Of a stretch of 64,000 bases of DNA, positions 30,109 to 40,975 are shown piece by piece (position 1 is the stretch's first letter; each line of letters starts with the position of its first letter). Below the pieces are notes generated by a model. It had not been told where the DNA came from. It ran no database searches and saw nothing but the letters and a program-made list of their open reading frames with translations. Origin of the DNA: Eutreptiella sp. 'Long Island Sound 2002' (lineage: Eukaryota; Euglenozoa; Euglenophyceae; Eutreptiales; Eutreptiaceae); NCBI GenBank assembly GCA_964036045.1, contig OZ038378.1:24479935-24543934 (forward strand), written 5' to 3'. Made by a program: the position numbers and the translations under genes.

Positions 30109-31503
30109 TAGAGTGCTGTGTGGAGGGCTTCCCACGCGGCGCCTTCGCGGCCTGTGAGGGTGGTGGCCTGGAGGAGTCGCTGCCAGCCCCGTAGGGGGTC
30201 TTCCGGGTCTATTTCCGGGGTATAGGCCTGGGCCGCCATGAGGACTCCGTGTGCCCAGTGGAGGACCCACCATTGGGCGTCCGCTTTGAGGACGTGGATG
30301 GCGGGTTGTTGGGGGGGCGTGTCCAGGGTGTCCCACGATGCGATGGCTAGTTCTATCCTGGAGGGATGGAGGTGTGGGGTGGCCCTGCGGCTTAGGAGTT
30401 GATCGATCTGGAAGGGGGTGACGGGATCGTTGGGGACTTGCAGTGGTGGGGGCATCGCTGGAATGGCTGTGGGGTCCCGTGGCGTTCGTGGGCGGCGAGG
30501 GTGTATAGGGCGGCGGTGATGATGTGGTGGGCTTGCCCCTCCAGGACGATGTGGCGCTCCGTGCCGAAGTCCTTTGGTAGGTGGGCTGTGGGGCGGACGG
30601 TGATGTGGGCTAGGGCTTTTTGGTGGGCCTTTTTTCCCCCGTCTGGTGCCTGCGTCCGTTTGTCCCCCGGGATGTGCTGCTGTTGGTGTTTTGCTTGGGG
30701 CGGTCCCAGGGCGAGGGATTCCACTCCGTGGATGGGGATGGCGTGTTCCCTGGACCTGTTGCGCAGGGTGTATATGCCCGGGTCTCCCGGTACGGTGCCC
30801 AGGTACATGTTGCCCGTGATGGTGGGGGCCGGGAGCCGTTGGCGCAGGGGCGAGGTGCATGGGGTGGAGCAGGGCGGGTCATGGTGCTCACACGGAGGGT
30901 GGTCGATGCCGTACGGGGTGATGTGTACGGCGAAGGGTCAGACGGCGCGCTGGAGTTTGTGGGGTTGGATGTTGTTGAAGCGCCCCACCGCCTGTGTGTG
31001 GGAGCGCCCTTCGCTGATCCACAAGGCGTCTGCCCGCGACGCCGCTGGGTTCAGGCAGTCCGTGATGATGCCTGTGATCGTGCGATTGTGGGTGGCATCT
31101 GACACTCTGGCGGGAAGGGCGCTGATGTGGGGGATGGTGTGGTCGTCGTGGAGGGTGCGGGACTTGCGCCTTGCATCGTGTCGGTGCTGGGCCTCCTGGG
31201 CGGGGGTGTGCATGCCTGTGTGTTTCGGCTTCTTGTTGGGGCGGTCTGCTGTGTGGAAGGGGGTGGGCCAGGAGGGGGCGTGGTTGAGGCTGGGGTGTGG
31301 GAGGTCCCCCCGTGTTGCCCATGTTTACGGGGTGGTCGCGGCAGCCCCCTCCGCCTGTATGGTGTATCGCTCGTCGTGTCGGCGACGGGTGACGAGGACG
31401 TTGGGGGCGGTCAGCTCATACACCTGTGTGGTGTGGGGGAGGTGGCGGGTGACGATGATCTTGGCAGCGTCGTTCTTGCGGGTGGTGTTGTGGGGGATGA
31501 TGG
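30109..31503 (-). repeat. 1.39-kb segment duplicated at 37991-39384
   Basis: This segment of LINE ORF1 aligns end to end with 37991-39384 in the same orientation with roughly 5 percent mismatches in sampled stretches. The left partner starts TAGAGTGCTG at 37991 and both end at GATGATG (31503 and 39384). The two copies bracket a 6.5-kb block of unrelated composition. Confidence 0.85.
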
Positions 31504-31737
31504 TACAACCCAAAAATCACGGAGATGGAAGTACGGAGGCGGCCAGATTGGCGACCAAGGCGGTCAGGGGGAGAGACGGGAATGGAGGACAGAGAGGGAG
31601 ACGAGCAGAGGGAACGCCTGATGGCACGCAGACGAAAGAGAATCCGGCAGATATGAGGGCGGGACGGGTGTACGGTTTCGCCGCACAGGGGGACGTCAGG
31701 AAGGGGACCGGAGGGAAAGGGACGGCGGAAGGGCCCG

Positions 31738-32110
31738 TCGCATGGACTGGAGCGTCCGGGACTGGGCACGCAGAGTCGTAGGGCGGAACAAGAAGCGGGG
31801 AAATTGAAGCGGGGACGAGGACGGCGACAGTGCAGACTGCGGCAGAGAGAGTGCGACAAAAAGACACCCCGGATTGGAGCATCCGGGGGGGAATGAAGCA
31901 CGGCGCTAGCCCCGGACTGGATCGTCAGGGGGTAAGCCCGGTGCCACGGACTGGAGCGTCCGAGGTAACTGGGAGAATACACAAAAAAAAAAAAGGCGCC
32001 CCGGGTTGGAGCATTCGGGGCGGAAAGAAGCACGGCATCAGCCCCAGGACTAGGCCGTCCGGGGGTGAACCCGGTACCACGGACTGGAGCGTCCGAGGCA
32101 ACAGGGAAAA
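31738..32110. repeat. Hairpin minisatellite array 2 with TGGAGC loop
   Basis: A ~133-bp unit is duplicated (landmarks at 31867 and 31999, and at 31947 and 32080). It contains short perfect or near-perfect inverted repeats with loop TGGAGC: 31867-31888 (stem CCCCGGAT), 31999-32020 (stem CCCCG with wobble pairs), 31947-31962 and 32080-32095 (stem CGGAC), and one at 31744-31757 (stem GGAC). A-runs follow the first unit. It abuts the LINE-1 edge at 31503 and precedes the coding region at 32213. Confidence 0.65.
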
Positions 32111-32212
32111 TATGAGAGAGCACCCCACACGTAGGGCGCGGAAACGGCGGGGGTAAAGGGCAGGGGAGGTGGGGGACAACGGCGACAGGGCGCAGGGCTC
32201 AAGCGTGATCCC

Positions 32213-33346
32213 ATGTGCAGCGCTATGTCACAAATGCCTGACCCACAGCCCAGCCAGCCGCTGACGGTGCGGGCAGCAGTGGCCCGCATGCAGGCGGGCG
32301 CAGCCCCGCGGCCCCCCTCGCCGGCGTCATTGGCGACGTCTGCGGGCGTGTCGTCGCCCTTGTCTCCGGAGAGCCCGGAGGCGGTCAGGGAGGAAGGGCC
32401 GGGGGCTACAGGGCGACGAAGGGGGGAAGGAGCCGTGGTGCGGAAGGGAGAGGGGAAGGAAAAGGGAGGACAGGCGGAGGCGGGGAAGGGCGGGGCAAAG
32501 GGGGCGGCGGCGGGGGCAGAAGGGCAAGGGGAGGGGCAGGGGCAAAGGGCAGCGGAAGGGCCAGGGGTGGACCTGTTCAGTGTCGGGGATGTGAGGGCGG
32601 TCGTGGATGTGAGGAGGAAGCAGAAGAGGAGTCAGAGGGAGTCGGTAATCGCCGACATCCTCGAGGTGTCGGAGGATGAGGGGGAAGGGGCGGGGAGGAT
32701 GGCGGTGGAGGGAGGCCCAGGACAGCCGTCGGCGCCCAATGTGCCGGCGGCTGCCATGAAGTCCATCCTCCCGGAGGTGCGGAGGCAGGAGGAAGGCGAG
32801 GGCGGACAGGGGCAGCTAGAGGCGGGAGCGGCAGGGAGCGGAGAGAGCAGCGTGAGCACCGGAGGGAAAGGGCGGACGGGCAAGAAAGGGAAAGGGCAGG
32901 CAGGAACGACGGGGGCTGTACACGCGAAGGGACACCTGGCAGGAAAGGGGGGAAAAGGGAGTGGATGGGGGCGACAGTGGCCACAGCCCCAACGCTCGTT
33001 CAGGCAGCCGCCGCCGACGTCGCCCCCAGGGGTCAGTGCGGCGGTGAGGGCGGAGGAGGAGAGGGAGGCGCGCCGCCAGCAGGCGGCGCGGTACGAGGCG
33101 CTGGCGCACGTGGAGCACCAGCGCCGTCGCCGCCAGCCCCCAGGGCAAGGGCCGGACACCATCTACCAGTTGGAGATGGAGCCGCGGAGGACGGGGATAA
33201 GGGGGGGGCAGGCGGAGCAGAGCAGCGCAGCGGTGCAGAGCAGTGGTGCGGAACAGGTAGAGGCCGGCAGGGGCAAGAGGGGGAAGGGGCGGGGCAACAA
33301 GGGCTACAGGGGAAGGGACAAGGGAAGGCGGGACTCCACGGAGTAG
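32213..33346 (+). CDS. Gly/Lys-rich, acidic-patch protein (377 codons), unknown function
   Basis: An ATG at 32213 opens a + strand frame with regular coding character: LTVRAAVARMQAGAAPRPP, a Gly/Lys/Glu segment, VDLFSVGDVRAVVDVRRKQK, an acidic run (ILEVSEDEGEGAG), Gly/Lys repeats, EEEREARRQQAARYEALAHV (likely helix) and a basic RGG-like tail (KGRGNKGYRGRDKG). It ends at TAG 33344-33346, but similar coding continues at once in another frame, suggesting a one-base indel. No known domain. The basic Gly-rich parts suggest nucleic-acid binding, for example ORF1 of a retroelement occupying 31504-37990. In GC-rich DNA other frames are also open, so confidence is moderate. Confidence 0.4.
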   Translation: MCSAMSQMPDPQPSQPLTVRAAVARMQAGAAPRPPSPASLATSAGVSSPLSPESPEAVREEGPGATGRRRGEGAVVRKGEGKEKGGQAEAGKGGAKGAAAGAEGQGEGQGQRAAEGPGVDLFSVGDVRAVVDVRRKQKRSQRESVIADILEVSEDEGEGAGRMAVEGGPGQPSAPNVPAAAMKSILPEVRRQEEGEGGQGQLEAGAAGSGESSVSTGGKGRTGKKGKGQAGTTGAVHAKGHLAGKGGKGSGWGRQWPQPQRSFRQPPPTSPPGVSAAVRAEEEREARRQQAARYEALAHVEHQRRRRQPPGQGPDTIYQLEMEPRRTGIRGGQAEQSSAAVQSSGAEQVEAGRGKRGKGRGNKGYRGRDKGRRDSTE

Positions 33347-34629
33347 GCGGCAAAGGACGCGGGGCGATGGGGCAACAAGGCAAGGGGCAGGGGAAAGGGG
33401 GTGGCCTTGGGTACACGGCCTCGCCAGTGTTCCCAGGGGCGGGATTGGGATGGTGGGGAGGTGTCATCCCGCCAGCCGTCCCACCAATCGTCTCACCGTT
33501 CCCGCCGCCGCCATACCCGGCGATGGGGATGATGTACCCGCCCCTGCCGATGTACCCGGGCATGCAGCCACAGGCGCACATGCAACAGCACCAGCAGGCT
33601 GGAGGGACAGCGTAGGGAGCGCAGAAAGGGAAGGGAGAGGAGCACAGGATGGCGTGGGAGAGGTTCGGGGACGCGGGGAGGAGCCTGCGGGAGAGGGAGG
33701 CCAGAGACAGGGGTGAGGTGGGCGGAACGGGGGAGGGGAGGACGGAGGGGACCGACGGGCCGCAGGGAGGGGAAGCACAGGCAGTGGAGGAGCCGCAGAG
33801 GGCGGGGGCGGACCTTCGGAGGAGGCAGGAGGGATATGAGAGGGCGGAAAGGGAGGGAGGACGACAAGAGGAGGGTAGGGGGCGGGAGGATACCCCGCTG
33901 GTGCCGTTCCGACGGCCGGCTATCCCACCGGAGCAAGAGGGAGAGATGCAGGAGAGGGCATGGAGGCGGATCAGGGGGGAGGCGGCGAGGCTGGCGGACA
34001 GGGACAGGGCGGTGGCGGCGCGGGAGCGCATGGTGCGGGAGGAGGAGGAGGCGGTGGCCCGGGGGGCCCGCTGGGTCCTCCCGGATCCGGAAGCGGACAC
34101 CCCCTCCACGGACGTGGAGGGACAGTCGCCGTCCAGGAAAAGGGCCAGGGAGGAGGACGAGGAGGCAGGGTGGGAAAGAGGGAAGCGGCGCAGGGGGGAG
34201 GAGCGAGGGGCAGGGGAGGCGGAGGGGGCACCGCAGCCGGCCAGCCCCAGTCCGGAGCCGACGCCGACGGACTGGGACTCGGAGTCCCCGCCGCCGTGGC
34301 AGTATGCGCCGGTGCGGAGGAGACCCGGGACGGTCGCGGGGTGGGCGGAGGGGGACGTTGCGGAGCTGGCCCGCTACGTGAAGTGGGCGGGGAAGACGAG
34401 GGGAAGGCGCGATAAGAGGGGGCCCCGCCCCTTCAGTGACCTGGTCGGCAGGGCCGGGAGGCCCTGGGAAAGGGGGCCGGAGATGGAAGAGTGGCGGTGG
34501 AGGAAGATGCTGGGGGCGGCGCTCCCGGGGGTGCGCCTGGACTGTCCCCAGGAGAAGGGGAAGAAGCCCAGGGTTCGGATGCTGCGAGAGCTGTTGCAGC
34601 GGGAGGGACAGTACGGTGGCGACGCGTAG
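33347..34629 (+). pseudogene. Continuation of the 32213 protein: Pro/Met-rich and coiled-coil parts
   Basis: Shifted by one base from the preceding frame, it encodes GQGKGGGLGYTASPVFPGAG, then a Pro/Met/Gln-rich low-complexity stretch (MGMMYPPLPMYPGMQPQ), a TAG at 33613, and from an ATG at 33649 a Glu/Arg-rich helix (AARLADRDRAVAARERMVRE) with a nuclear-localisation-like KRAREEDEE. The C-terminus is WRWRKMLGAALPGVRLDCP and PRVRMLRELLQREGQYGG. The last 70 residues look globular. Function is unknown. It may be a separate protein if the TAG is genuine. Confidence 0.4.
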
Positions 34630-36879
34630 GGCCGGGCAGGGACAGGGGCGGGGAGCGCTAGGGGCAGGGGGCCAGGGGCGTGCGGAGGGACGGGCAGATG
34701 GGATGCGGGGAGGCGGACGCTGGGGGTCGGCGGAGGTGGAGGAGGGTGAGGAGGGGATGTGACGGACAAGAGGAGGGGAGGAGGGGAGCAGAGAGGTGCA
34801 GGTGCGCGGAGGATGACGGGGACACGGCTGACAGTGGAGGGGGATGTGGTGATGGAGGACGCGGACAAGAGCCCCAAGCGGAGAGCACAGGACCAGCGGC
34901 GGTGGAGAGGGGAGAAGGGGCGGCGGAGTACGGGGGCGCAAGCGAGTGCGGAGGAGGCAACCGGGCAGTGTGACGCGCGACGTATCGTAGGTACGGCGAA
35001 CAGAGTGTGGCAGAAAGGACAGCAGACGGGAAGCAGTATCGTTGTACGGTGACGGAGCGGAGCGCGAGGTCGTGACAGGCGAGAACAGCCGGCGAAGGCG
35101 TGGAGCAGCGCGGCGCCAGGGCTCGGACTTGCAGCTCTCTGCGTGGCAGGAAAGTGCTGCGTTGAAGACAATGAGCTAACGTGCGCCATGCTCAGAGGGG
35201 TTGACCACGCCAGGCCTTGGTGGCCGGACTCCACAATGCGACTGCAGCGGCGGGAATTCGGCAAGCGTCTCCAGCACATGGGGTTTACAGGGCCACAGAC
35301 CAGACCACAGATACACCCACCCCCCAACTACTCCGCCAGGCCGCCCTGTATGCACCAGCGCACACACAGACTGCACATGCAGGCGCCCAGGCGCTGCCCA
35401 CACCCCCCCCTGTGTGGCTGTATGTTGACCTCCAAAAAAGCCAGTACCCACTGGGGTTTTAAATCCTAAGGACCTAAATAACCCAGGGCCGGTGGCAGCG
35501 GCCCACAAGGGTGACTCTGACCGCCCCACCCCCCACGACCGGGTGACCCAGAAACACAGGTGTGTGGCCAGCGCAAGCGAGCATGCCAGTGCGAAGGAGG
35601 AAGCCAAAGTGAGACACATCAATCGCTAAGCCCCAACCTCAGTCCGAAGGCGACAATGCCCTGAACCCTGTAGAGGCAGCCCGACTCTTACCCCATCCAG
35701 GGACGAGGGAAGGGACGAACTGCGAAGCACTGTCTGCGTGACACGGACAATCATGGAACTGAGTAGGCGATGAGGGTCGTGAGGCAGGCGCGGCTGGAGC
35801 ACAGTGGCGGGTACACACCTGACCAATGGAGGCCCCCCCCCCCCACACAGGGCGCCAGGCAGCCAGGAAGGGGTGAGAGGCGGGGACCGAGGGAGCACCC
35901 AGGGGAAAGGGTAGGGGCGAGAGGGAGGGGCAGGGGTAGGGCACACGAGTGGCACACACGAGTGACAGCAATGCAGGGGCAGGGAGGGCAGACGTGCAGG
36001 CAGGGTCGACTGCGAGAAGGAGAATGGGAGGGGAGACAGGCGAGAGAGGGGGCGCAGGGCAGCGGGACCAGGGTAACACGAAGAAGAGCAGAGGTCACAC
36101 GCAGGGCGCGCGGGAGCAGCAAGGAGCGCGAGCACAAAAAAAAAAACGCAGGACGGGCGGACACACAGGAGGGGCGCAGAGAGGGGGCAGGGCGCGGGAG
36201 CTGGGGGGCACAGGGGGCCAACGAGGGCCCAAAGGAACACAATGTCTCTCTCAGGGAAGCACCTTGCCGTTGACCCGCATAGAGCCGTACCGGCCGCCCC
36301 GCCCGACCATCAGGGAACTGATGGAGGGGCGGCCGGCGGGAGAAGACGACGGGGGAGTCCCCCCGAAGGGGTGTCTGGGGAGGCCGCCCAGGTCGGCCTA
36401 CAGGTCAGAAGACAGGGCGGAGGCCCTGAGGCACGTGAGGGCGCGCGAGATACAGCCTTGGCGCGGAGACGACCAGCGGCGAGCACACGGAGCAGGGGAA
36501 CAACACTAAGAGGGCGGGCGGGAGACAGAGGGGAGGGGAGGGTAGAGAGGGGAGAGAGCGGATACTTGTACAGCAACGCGGGCTGAATGGCTGGGTCGCC
36601 TGGCATGGCCGGGGACCGCCAGGGGCAACGCCACAGGATGGCGGAGGGACTGGACGTGAGCACCAAAAAGAAACGAGATGGCGATGCAGTAATGTTGTGC
36701 GTGCATGCAGGGAGGAGGGAACCAAGCGAAAAAAAAAAGGAAAAAAAAGGGGGGGGGGAAACAAATGCGGACAACACCACAAGGAGGCGGGACAGAAAAG
36801 GACGAGTGGCTAGGGCCACGCGACGGCCCCAGGTGACTAGGACAGCTAGGGAGACGGCACAGGAGAGAGGGGCGGGGGA
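34630..36879. other. G+A-rich stretch with no clear gene
   Basis: Purine-rich on the + strand with A-runs and G-runs (for example 36730-36760). A possible coding fragment on the + strand around 36250-36510 (RIEPYRPPRPTIRELMEGRP, then EDRAEALRHVRAREIQPW) has protein-like composition but no recognised domain. The rest shows only composition-driven open frames. Confidence 0.35.
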
Positions 36880-37190
36880 GGGAGGAGAGCGACCCGTGCT
36901 AGGCGCACGAAACGGTCCCCGGATGGAGGAGGATCCAGTGGGCCCGCGCCACAGGGTTGCTGGCCGCCCGGTGGGGTATAAACACGGGATGAGGGATGGG
37001 ATGGGGCCGCGAGACAGCCCGGGGGATTAGGCCAGGGCCGCGGCACAGGGGAAAGGGACGGGGGCGGGAAGGGAGCGACCCGTGCTAGGCGCACGAAATG
37101 GTCCCTGGAAGGAAGAGGCCCCACCGGGCCAGCGCCACAGGGTAGCAGGCGACCCGGTGGGGTATAAACACGGGATGCAGGGACAAGGGG
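36880..37190 (+). repeat. 186-bp direct repeat, each unit with a TATAAA motif
   Basis: Two units share GCGACCCGTGCTAGGCGCAC, then about 80 bases later CGGTGGGGTATAAACACGGG. The TATAAA motifs lie at 36977-36982 and 37163-37168, 186 bases apart. Partial similarity extends to 37206-37230. Tandem promoter-like units occur upstream of some retroelements and rDNA, but no transcribed unit is identified here. Confidence 0.6.
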
Positions 37191-37972
37191 ACGGAGCGGG
37201 AAAAGGCCTGTGGCTAGGGCCGCACAACGGCTTGAAGGGGTAGGGAGTCCACCGGACGCTGGGAACGGGCCGGTGCCGGGAAGAGGCAACGGGGAATGGG
37301 ACATGGGAAGGGCAGGGAGACCAAAAGCGCCAAGCAACAGCCCCATGGGATTGGGAAACCAGTCGCCATGGAGTGGTGAACCATGGGCCAACCATGGGGA
37401 ACCTGGCCACGGGAAGTCCGGAAAATGCCCTGAACTCCCAGACGGCCGTGAGGTGTCCGCAGGGGTGAGGGTTGACCTTGAGATCCCCGGGTGAATGGCC
37501 TGAGTACACGTAGGTTCACGCGTGATCGGGACCAGGGGGAACGTGGAAAGGGTCGCCCCCTGGCCTCCAGCCGTGGATGGACGAAAACCAAGTGCATCCG
37601 GGAGCCGAGTGGGTACTCCAGCCCGTGAGGGATGGGGAGTGGTGGAATGTGGTTGACAGAGAGAAATGCTCCGCTGTCGGCGAGGGCTATCCACAGGAAA
37701 CCCGCCTGAAGGCGCCCAATAGGCTGTGCTAGGGGGGGAAGGTCGGGGGATCCTTCAAAGGGTGACCGGAAGGAGCTGAAACCGTGAGGGCAGCGACTGA
37801 AGGGAGCCTACCACCAGTCATACCCCAAGGGAACCTGGTTTAAGTTCTCGCCCGTGAGGTGAGACAGGGGTAGCCAGGGGAACTGATGGTGGAGAGCACT
37901 CCTTCCCGCCAGAGGCGGCCACCATGTAAAACAAACGAGGAGGAGTCAGATGAGGGTGCGGACGCGGCCGCC

Positions 37973-37990
37973 CTTACTTACTTACTTACT
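37973..37990. repeat. (CTTA)n microsatellite at LINE junction
   Basis: CTTACTTACTTACTTACT separates the G+A-rich block from the second LINE copy, which starts at 37991. Short microsatellites are common at LINE 3' ends, so this may mark the end of the 31504-37990 block as an inserted element. Confidence 0.7.
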
Positions 37991-40975
37991 TAGAGTGCTG
38001 TGTGGAGGGCCCCCACGCGGCGCCTTTGCGGCCTGTGAGAGTGGTGGCCTGGAGGAGTCGCTGCCAGCCCTGTAGGGGGTCTTCTGGGTCTATTTCCGGG
38101 GTATAGGCCTGGGCCGCCATGAGGACTCCGTGTGCCCAGTGGAGGACCCACCATTGGGCGTCCGCTTTGAGGACGTGGATGGCGGGTTGTTGGGGGGGCG
38201 TGTCCAGGGTGTCCCACGATGCGATGGCTAGTTCTATCCTGGAGGGGTGGAGGTGTGGGGTGGCCCTGCGGCTTAGGATTTGATCGATGTGGAAGGGGGT
38301 GACGGGATCGTTGGGGCCTTGCGGTGGTGGAGGCATCGCTGTAATGGCTGTGGGGTTCCAGTGGCGTTCGTGGGCGGCGAGGGTGTATAGGGCGGCGGTG
38401 ATGATGTGGTGGGCTTGCCCCTCCAGGACGATGTGGCGCTCCGTGCCGAAGTCCTTTGATAGGTGGGCTGTGGGATGGACGGTGATGTGGGCTAGGGCGT
38501 GTTGGTGGGCCTTCTTTCCCCCGTCTGGTGCCTGCGTCCGTTTGTCCCCCGGGATGTGCTGCTGTTGGTGTTTTGCTTGGGGCGGTCCCAGGGCGAGGGA
38601 TTCCACTCCGTGGAGGGGGATGGCGTGTTCCCTGGACCTGTTGCGCAGGATGTATATGCCCGGGTCTCCCGGTACGGTGCCCAGGTACATGTTGCCCGTG
38701 ATGGTGGGGGCCGGGAGCCGTTGGCGCAGGGGCGAGGTGCATGGGGTGGAGCAGGGCGGGTCATGGTGCTCACACGGGGGGTGGTCGATGCCGTACGGGG
38801 TGATGTGTACGGCGAAAGGTCAGACGGCGCGCTCGAGTTTGTCGGGTTGGATGTTGTTGAGGCGCCCCACCGCCCGTGTGTGGGAGCGCCCTTCGCTGAT
38901 CCACACGGTGTCCGCCCGCGACGCCGCTGGGTTCAGGCAGTCCGTGATGATGCCTGTGATCGTGCGGTTGTGGGTGGCATCTGACACTCTGGCGGGGGGG
39001 GCGCTGATGCGGGGGATGGTGTGGTCGTCGTGGAGGGTGCGGGCCTTGCGCCTTGCATCGTGTCGGTGCTGGGCCTCCTGGGCGGGGGTGTGCATGCCTG
39101 TGTGTTTGGGCTTCTTGTTGGGACGGTCTGCTGTGTGGAAGGGGGTGGGCCAGGAGGGGGCGTGGTGGAGGGTGGGGTGTGGGAGGTCCCCCCGTGTTGC
39201 CCATGTGTACGGGGTGGTCGCGGCAGCCCCCTCCACCTGTATGGTGTATTGCTCGTCGTGTCGGCAACGGGTGACGAGGACGTTAGGGGCCGTCAGCTCA
39301 TACACCTGTGTGGTGTGGGGGAGGTGGCGGGTGACGATGATCTTGGCAGCGTCGTTCTTGCGGGTGGTGTTGTGGAAGATGATGTAGTGGGTCGCCCATT
39401 CGTCCTGGGGGGTGTGCTCCTCCGCGTCCAGCTTGAGTGGGGGGTGGAGTGGCTTCGGCGATTGGGGCTTTTCTTGGGCCTTCGCGTGGGGTGCCACTTT
39501 GGTTTCGACCAGGTATTGCGGACCCCAGGTATCCGGGGCCCCTACCTGTGTGGCTGCCGCTGCTGCGGCTTGGAGGAGGGCGGTTGTGTTGGTGTCCAGG
39601 GGGGGGGCCCCTGGTTCGGGGGTGAGGGTGTCGTGGTCTTGATATGCCCACAAAATGGTGTAGCCTCGTTGGGTGTTGCGGTGCGGGGTGTGGGTCTGGG
39701 CTTGCTGGATGGACAGCGCGGTCCTGATGTCCTCCGCTGCTTGTGGGTTTATGGGTGTGGCGTACGCCCATACTCCCGGGGTCTGTATGCCGTGTGGTGC
39801 TTGGCCTACTCCTCGTACCGGGTGGAGGGTGTGGTGGGTGCGCGTGAGCCCTAGGTGTTCTTGGAGGAGGTCCTCCCAGATGTCCTCCCACCGTTGCTGC
39901 CAGGTGTGTGCGTGGTCGTTCGGGGTGGGGTAGGTGATGACGATGGCTTGCCATGGGGTGGAGCCCGGATGTACCGTCATAGGTGCCGACGATGCTTGCG
40001 AGGGTACGTGGACGGCGTGGGTGGGGGCTGCTGTTATGGGGTCTCCCTCCGTTGGTGTGATTGTGGCATCCCCTTGGATGGTGAGGAGGAGGTGGTCGCG
40101 GTCCGTCGGTAGTGCCCAGGTGGTGGTGGGTTCGGTGATCCAGTGGAGGCGGATGGCCTGGAGCCCTGGTGTGATTTCGTCCCATCTGAGTGTGCCGTTG
40201 TGGACCGCCCATTCCGGTGACAGGTTCCAGGGTCCGCGGTGGTGCGGTGCTGTGGGGGGAGCTCCATTGTGGTGGTGGGCTGGGTGAGGGGCTCTGTGCG
40301 GGGGCTTTCCTGTGTGGTTGGTGGGGATGGTGCTTGGGGCATCTCTTCGTCCGGTTGTTGTCGGGCTTTCGCCTCCTGCAGTTCTGCGCTGATGGTGGCG
40401 AAGACATCTGGGAGGGTGGGGGAGGCGGGGGGGTGGGGTGCCGGATCGTTCGAGGTGATGTGGTACTCCTCTGGGTTCTCGGGGCTTTGCTGTACGGTGA
40501 TGGCGGCGGTGGCGTCATCTTCAGGTGCCCATCGATGTGGATTGTGGTGGAGGGGGTGGAGGGTGATGGTGTGGCGGTGTTTCCAGCTGTGGAACGCTAG
40601 GAGGGCGTGGAGGCCGCGCCTGGTGTCGCCGGGCAGGCGGGGTAGGTTTCCGCTGCTGCTTCCAGAAAGGCGTCCATGGTGCCTTTCCAGGTGTCTTCCC
40701 AGAGAAGGTCTTCCTCCGTGCCCCACTCGATGTCGTTCCTTTTCTCCTGTTTCCACCCCTGGAGGGTCGCGTGGTCCTCCGGGAGGTCTGGTTGGATGGA
40801 CTGGTAGTACTGCTCGGCGTCCATGGGGGCCAGGGTGCCGGCTAGTGTGGCGTAGACGTCCTTTTGGGGGGGGGGGCGGTGGGGGCGTGGCGGCGCTGTC
40901 CGGCTCGGGCTCCTCTCGCTGGTGCTCCGCGTCCTGGTCTGCGGCGGACGCGGGGGATATGGAGCGTGGTGGCAT
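37991..40975 (-). pseudogene. Second LINE copy: ORF1 5' part, 3' truncated
   Basis: The likely start is ATG 40973-40975 (MPPRSISPASAADQDAEHQR). A 12-base C-run near 40870 shifts the frame into DVYATLAGTLAPMDAEQYYQ and WGTEEDLLWEDTWKGTMDAF. Further shifts occur near 40620 and 40260 before PEWAVHNGTLRWDEITPGLQ and MTVHPGSTPWQAIVITYPTP. It continues through NTTRKNDAAKIIVTRHL to a TGA at 38820, then in frame to MYLGTVPGDPGIYILRNRSR and on to the truncation at 37991. It supplies the ORF1 N-terminus that LINE-1 lacks. Shared sequence with LINE-1 keeps one extra base near 38360, showing which copy has the original frame. No endonuclease or RT is present. Confidence 0.65.

Larger units (their letters stand above)
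22646..31503 (-). mobile_element. LINE-1 copy: APE-type non-LTR retrotransposon, 5' truncated
   Basis: Reading leftwards on the - strand, the order is ORF1 (31503-29217), AP endonuclease, RT, RNase H and zinc-finger region (29216-23907), and ORF3 (23935-22646) with a possible cysteine protease. The right edge at 31503 is abrupt: the second copy (37991-40975) continues past this point, so LINE-1 lacks the 5' end of ORF1. Frameshifts near 30478, 26900 and 25020 and stops at 27111 and 26590 show it is inactive. No RLE-type nuclease was recognised. The 3' end is undefined because the RS-rich ORF follows without a visible A-tail. Confidence 0.8.
29217..31503 (-). pseudogene. LINE-1 ORF1 (5' truncated)
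   Basis: From 31503 leftwards the frame encodes NTTRKNDAAKIIVTRHLPHT, a stop at 30938, then MYLGTVPGDPGIYTLRNRSR. A one-base deletion near 30478 relative to the second copy is followed by AMPPPLQVPNDPVTPF, LNLEW-type hydrophobic segments such as KADAQWWVLHWAHGVLMAAQ, Pro/Ser-rich linkers (DQASSSSSLQSLPPPHPDQ) and a compact domain WIWCEGTIQYRLRDLGDNGG, ending at TGA 29217. No RRM or CCHC finger was recognised. Its position before the endonuclease makes it ORF1, presumably an RNA-binding chaperone. The 5' end is missing here but preserved in the copy at 37991-40975. Confidence 0.65.

Noticed and set aside
33033-34941. Long - strand Pro/Ser/Leu-rich frames opposite the 32213-34629 coding region
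   Set aside because: They mirror the + strand Gly/Lys/Glu/Arg-rich frame, which has better protein character (helical stretches, low-complexity Pro/Met region, basic signal).
37973-39384. The 1.39-kb repeat as a target-site duplication
   Set aside because: Target-site duplications are a few to tens of bases. The repeat is LINE sequence and its copies differ by several percent.
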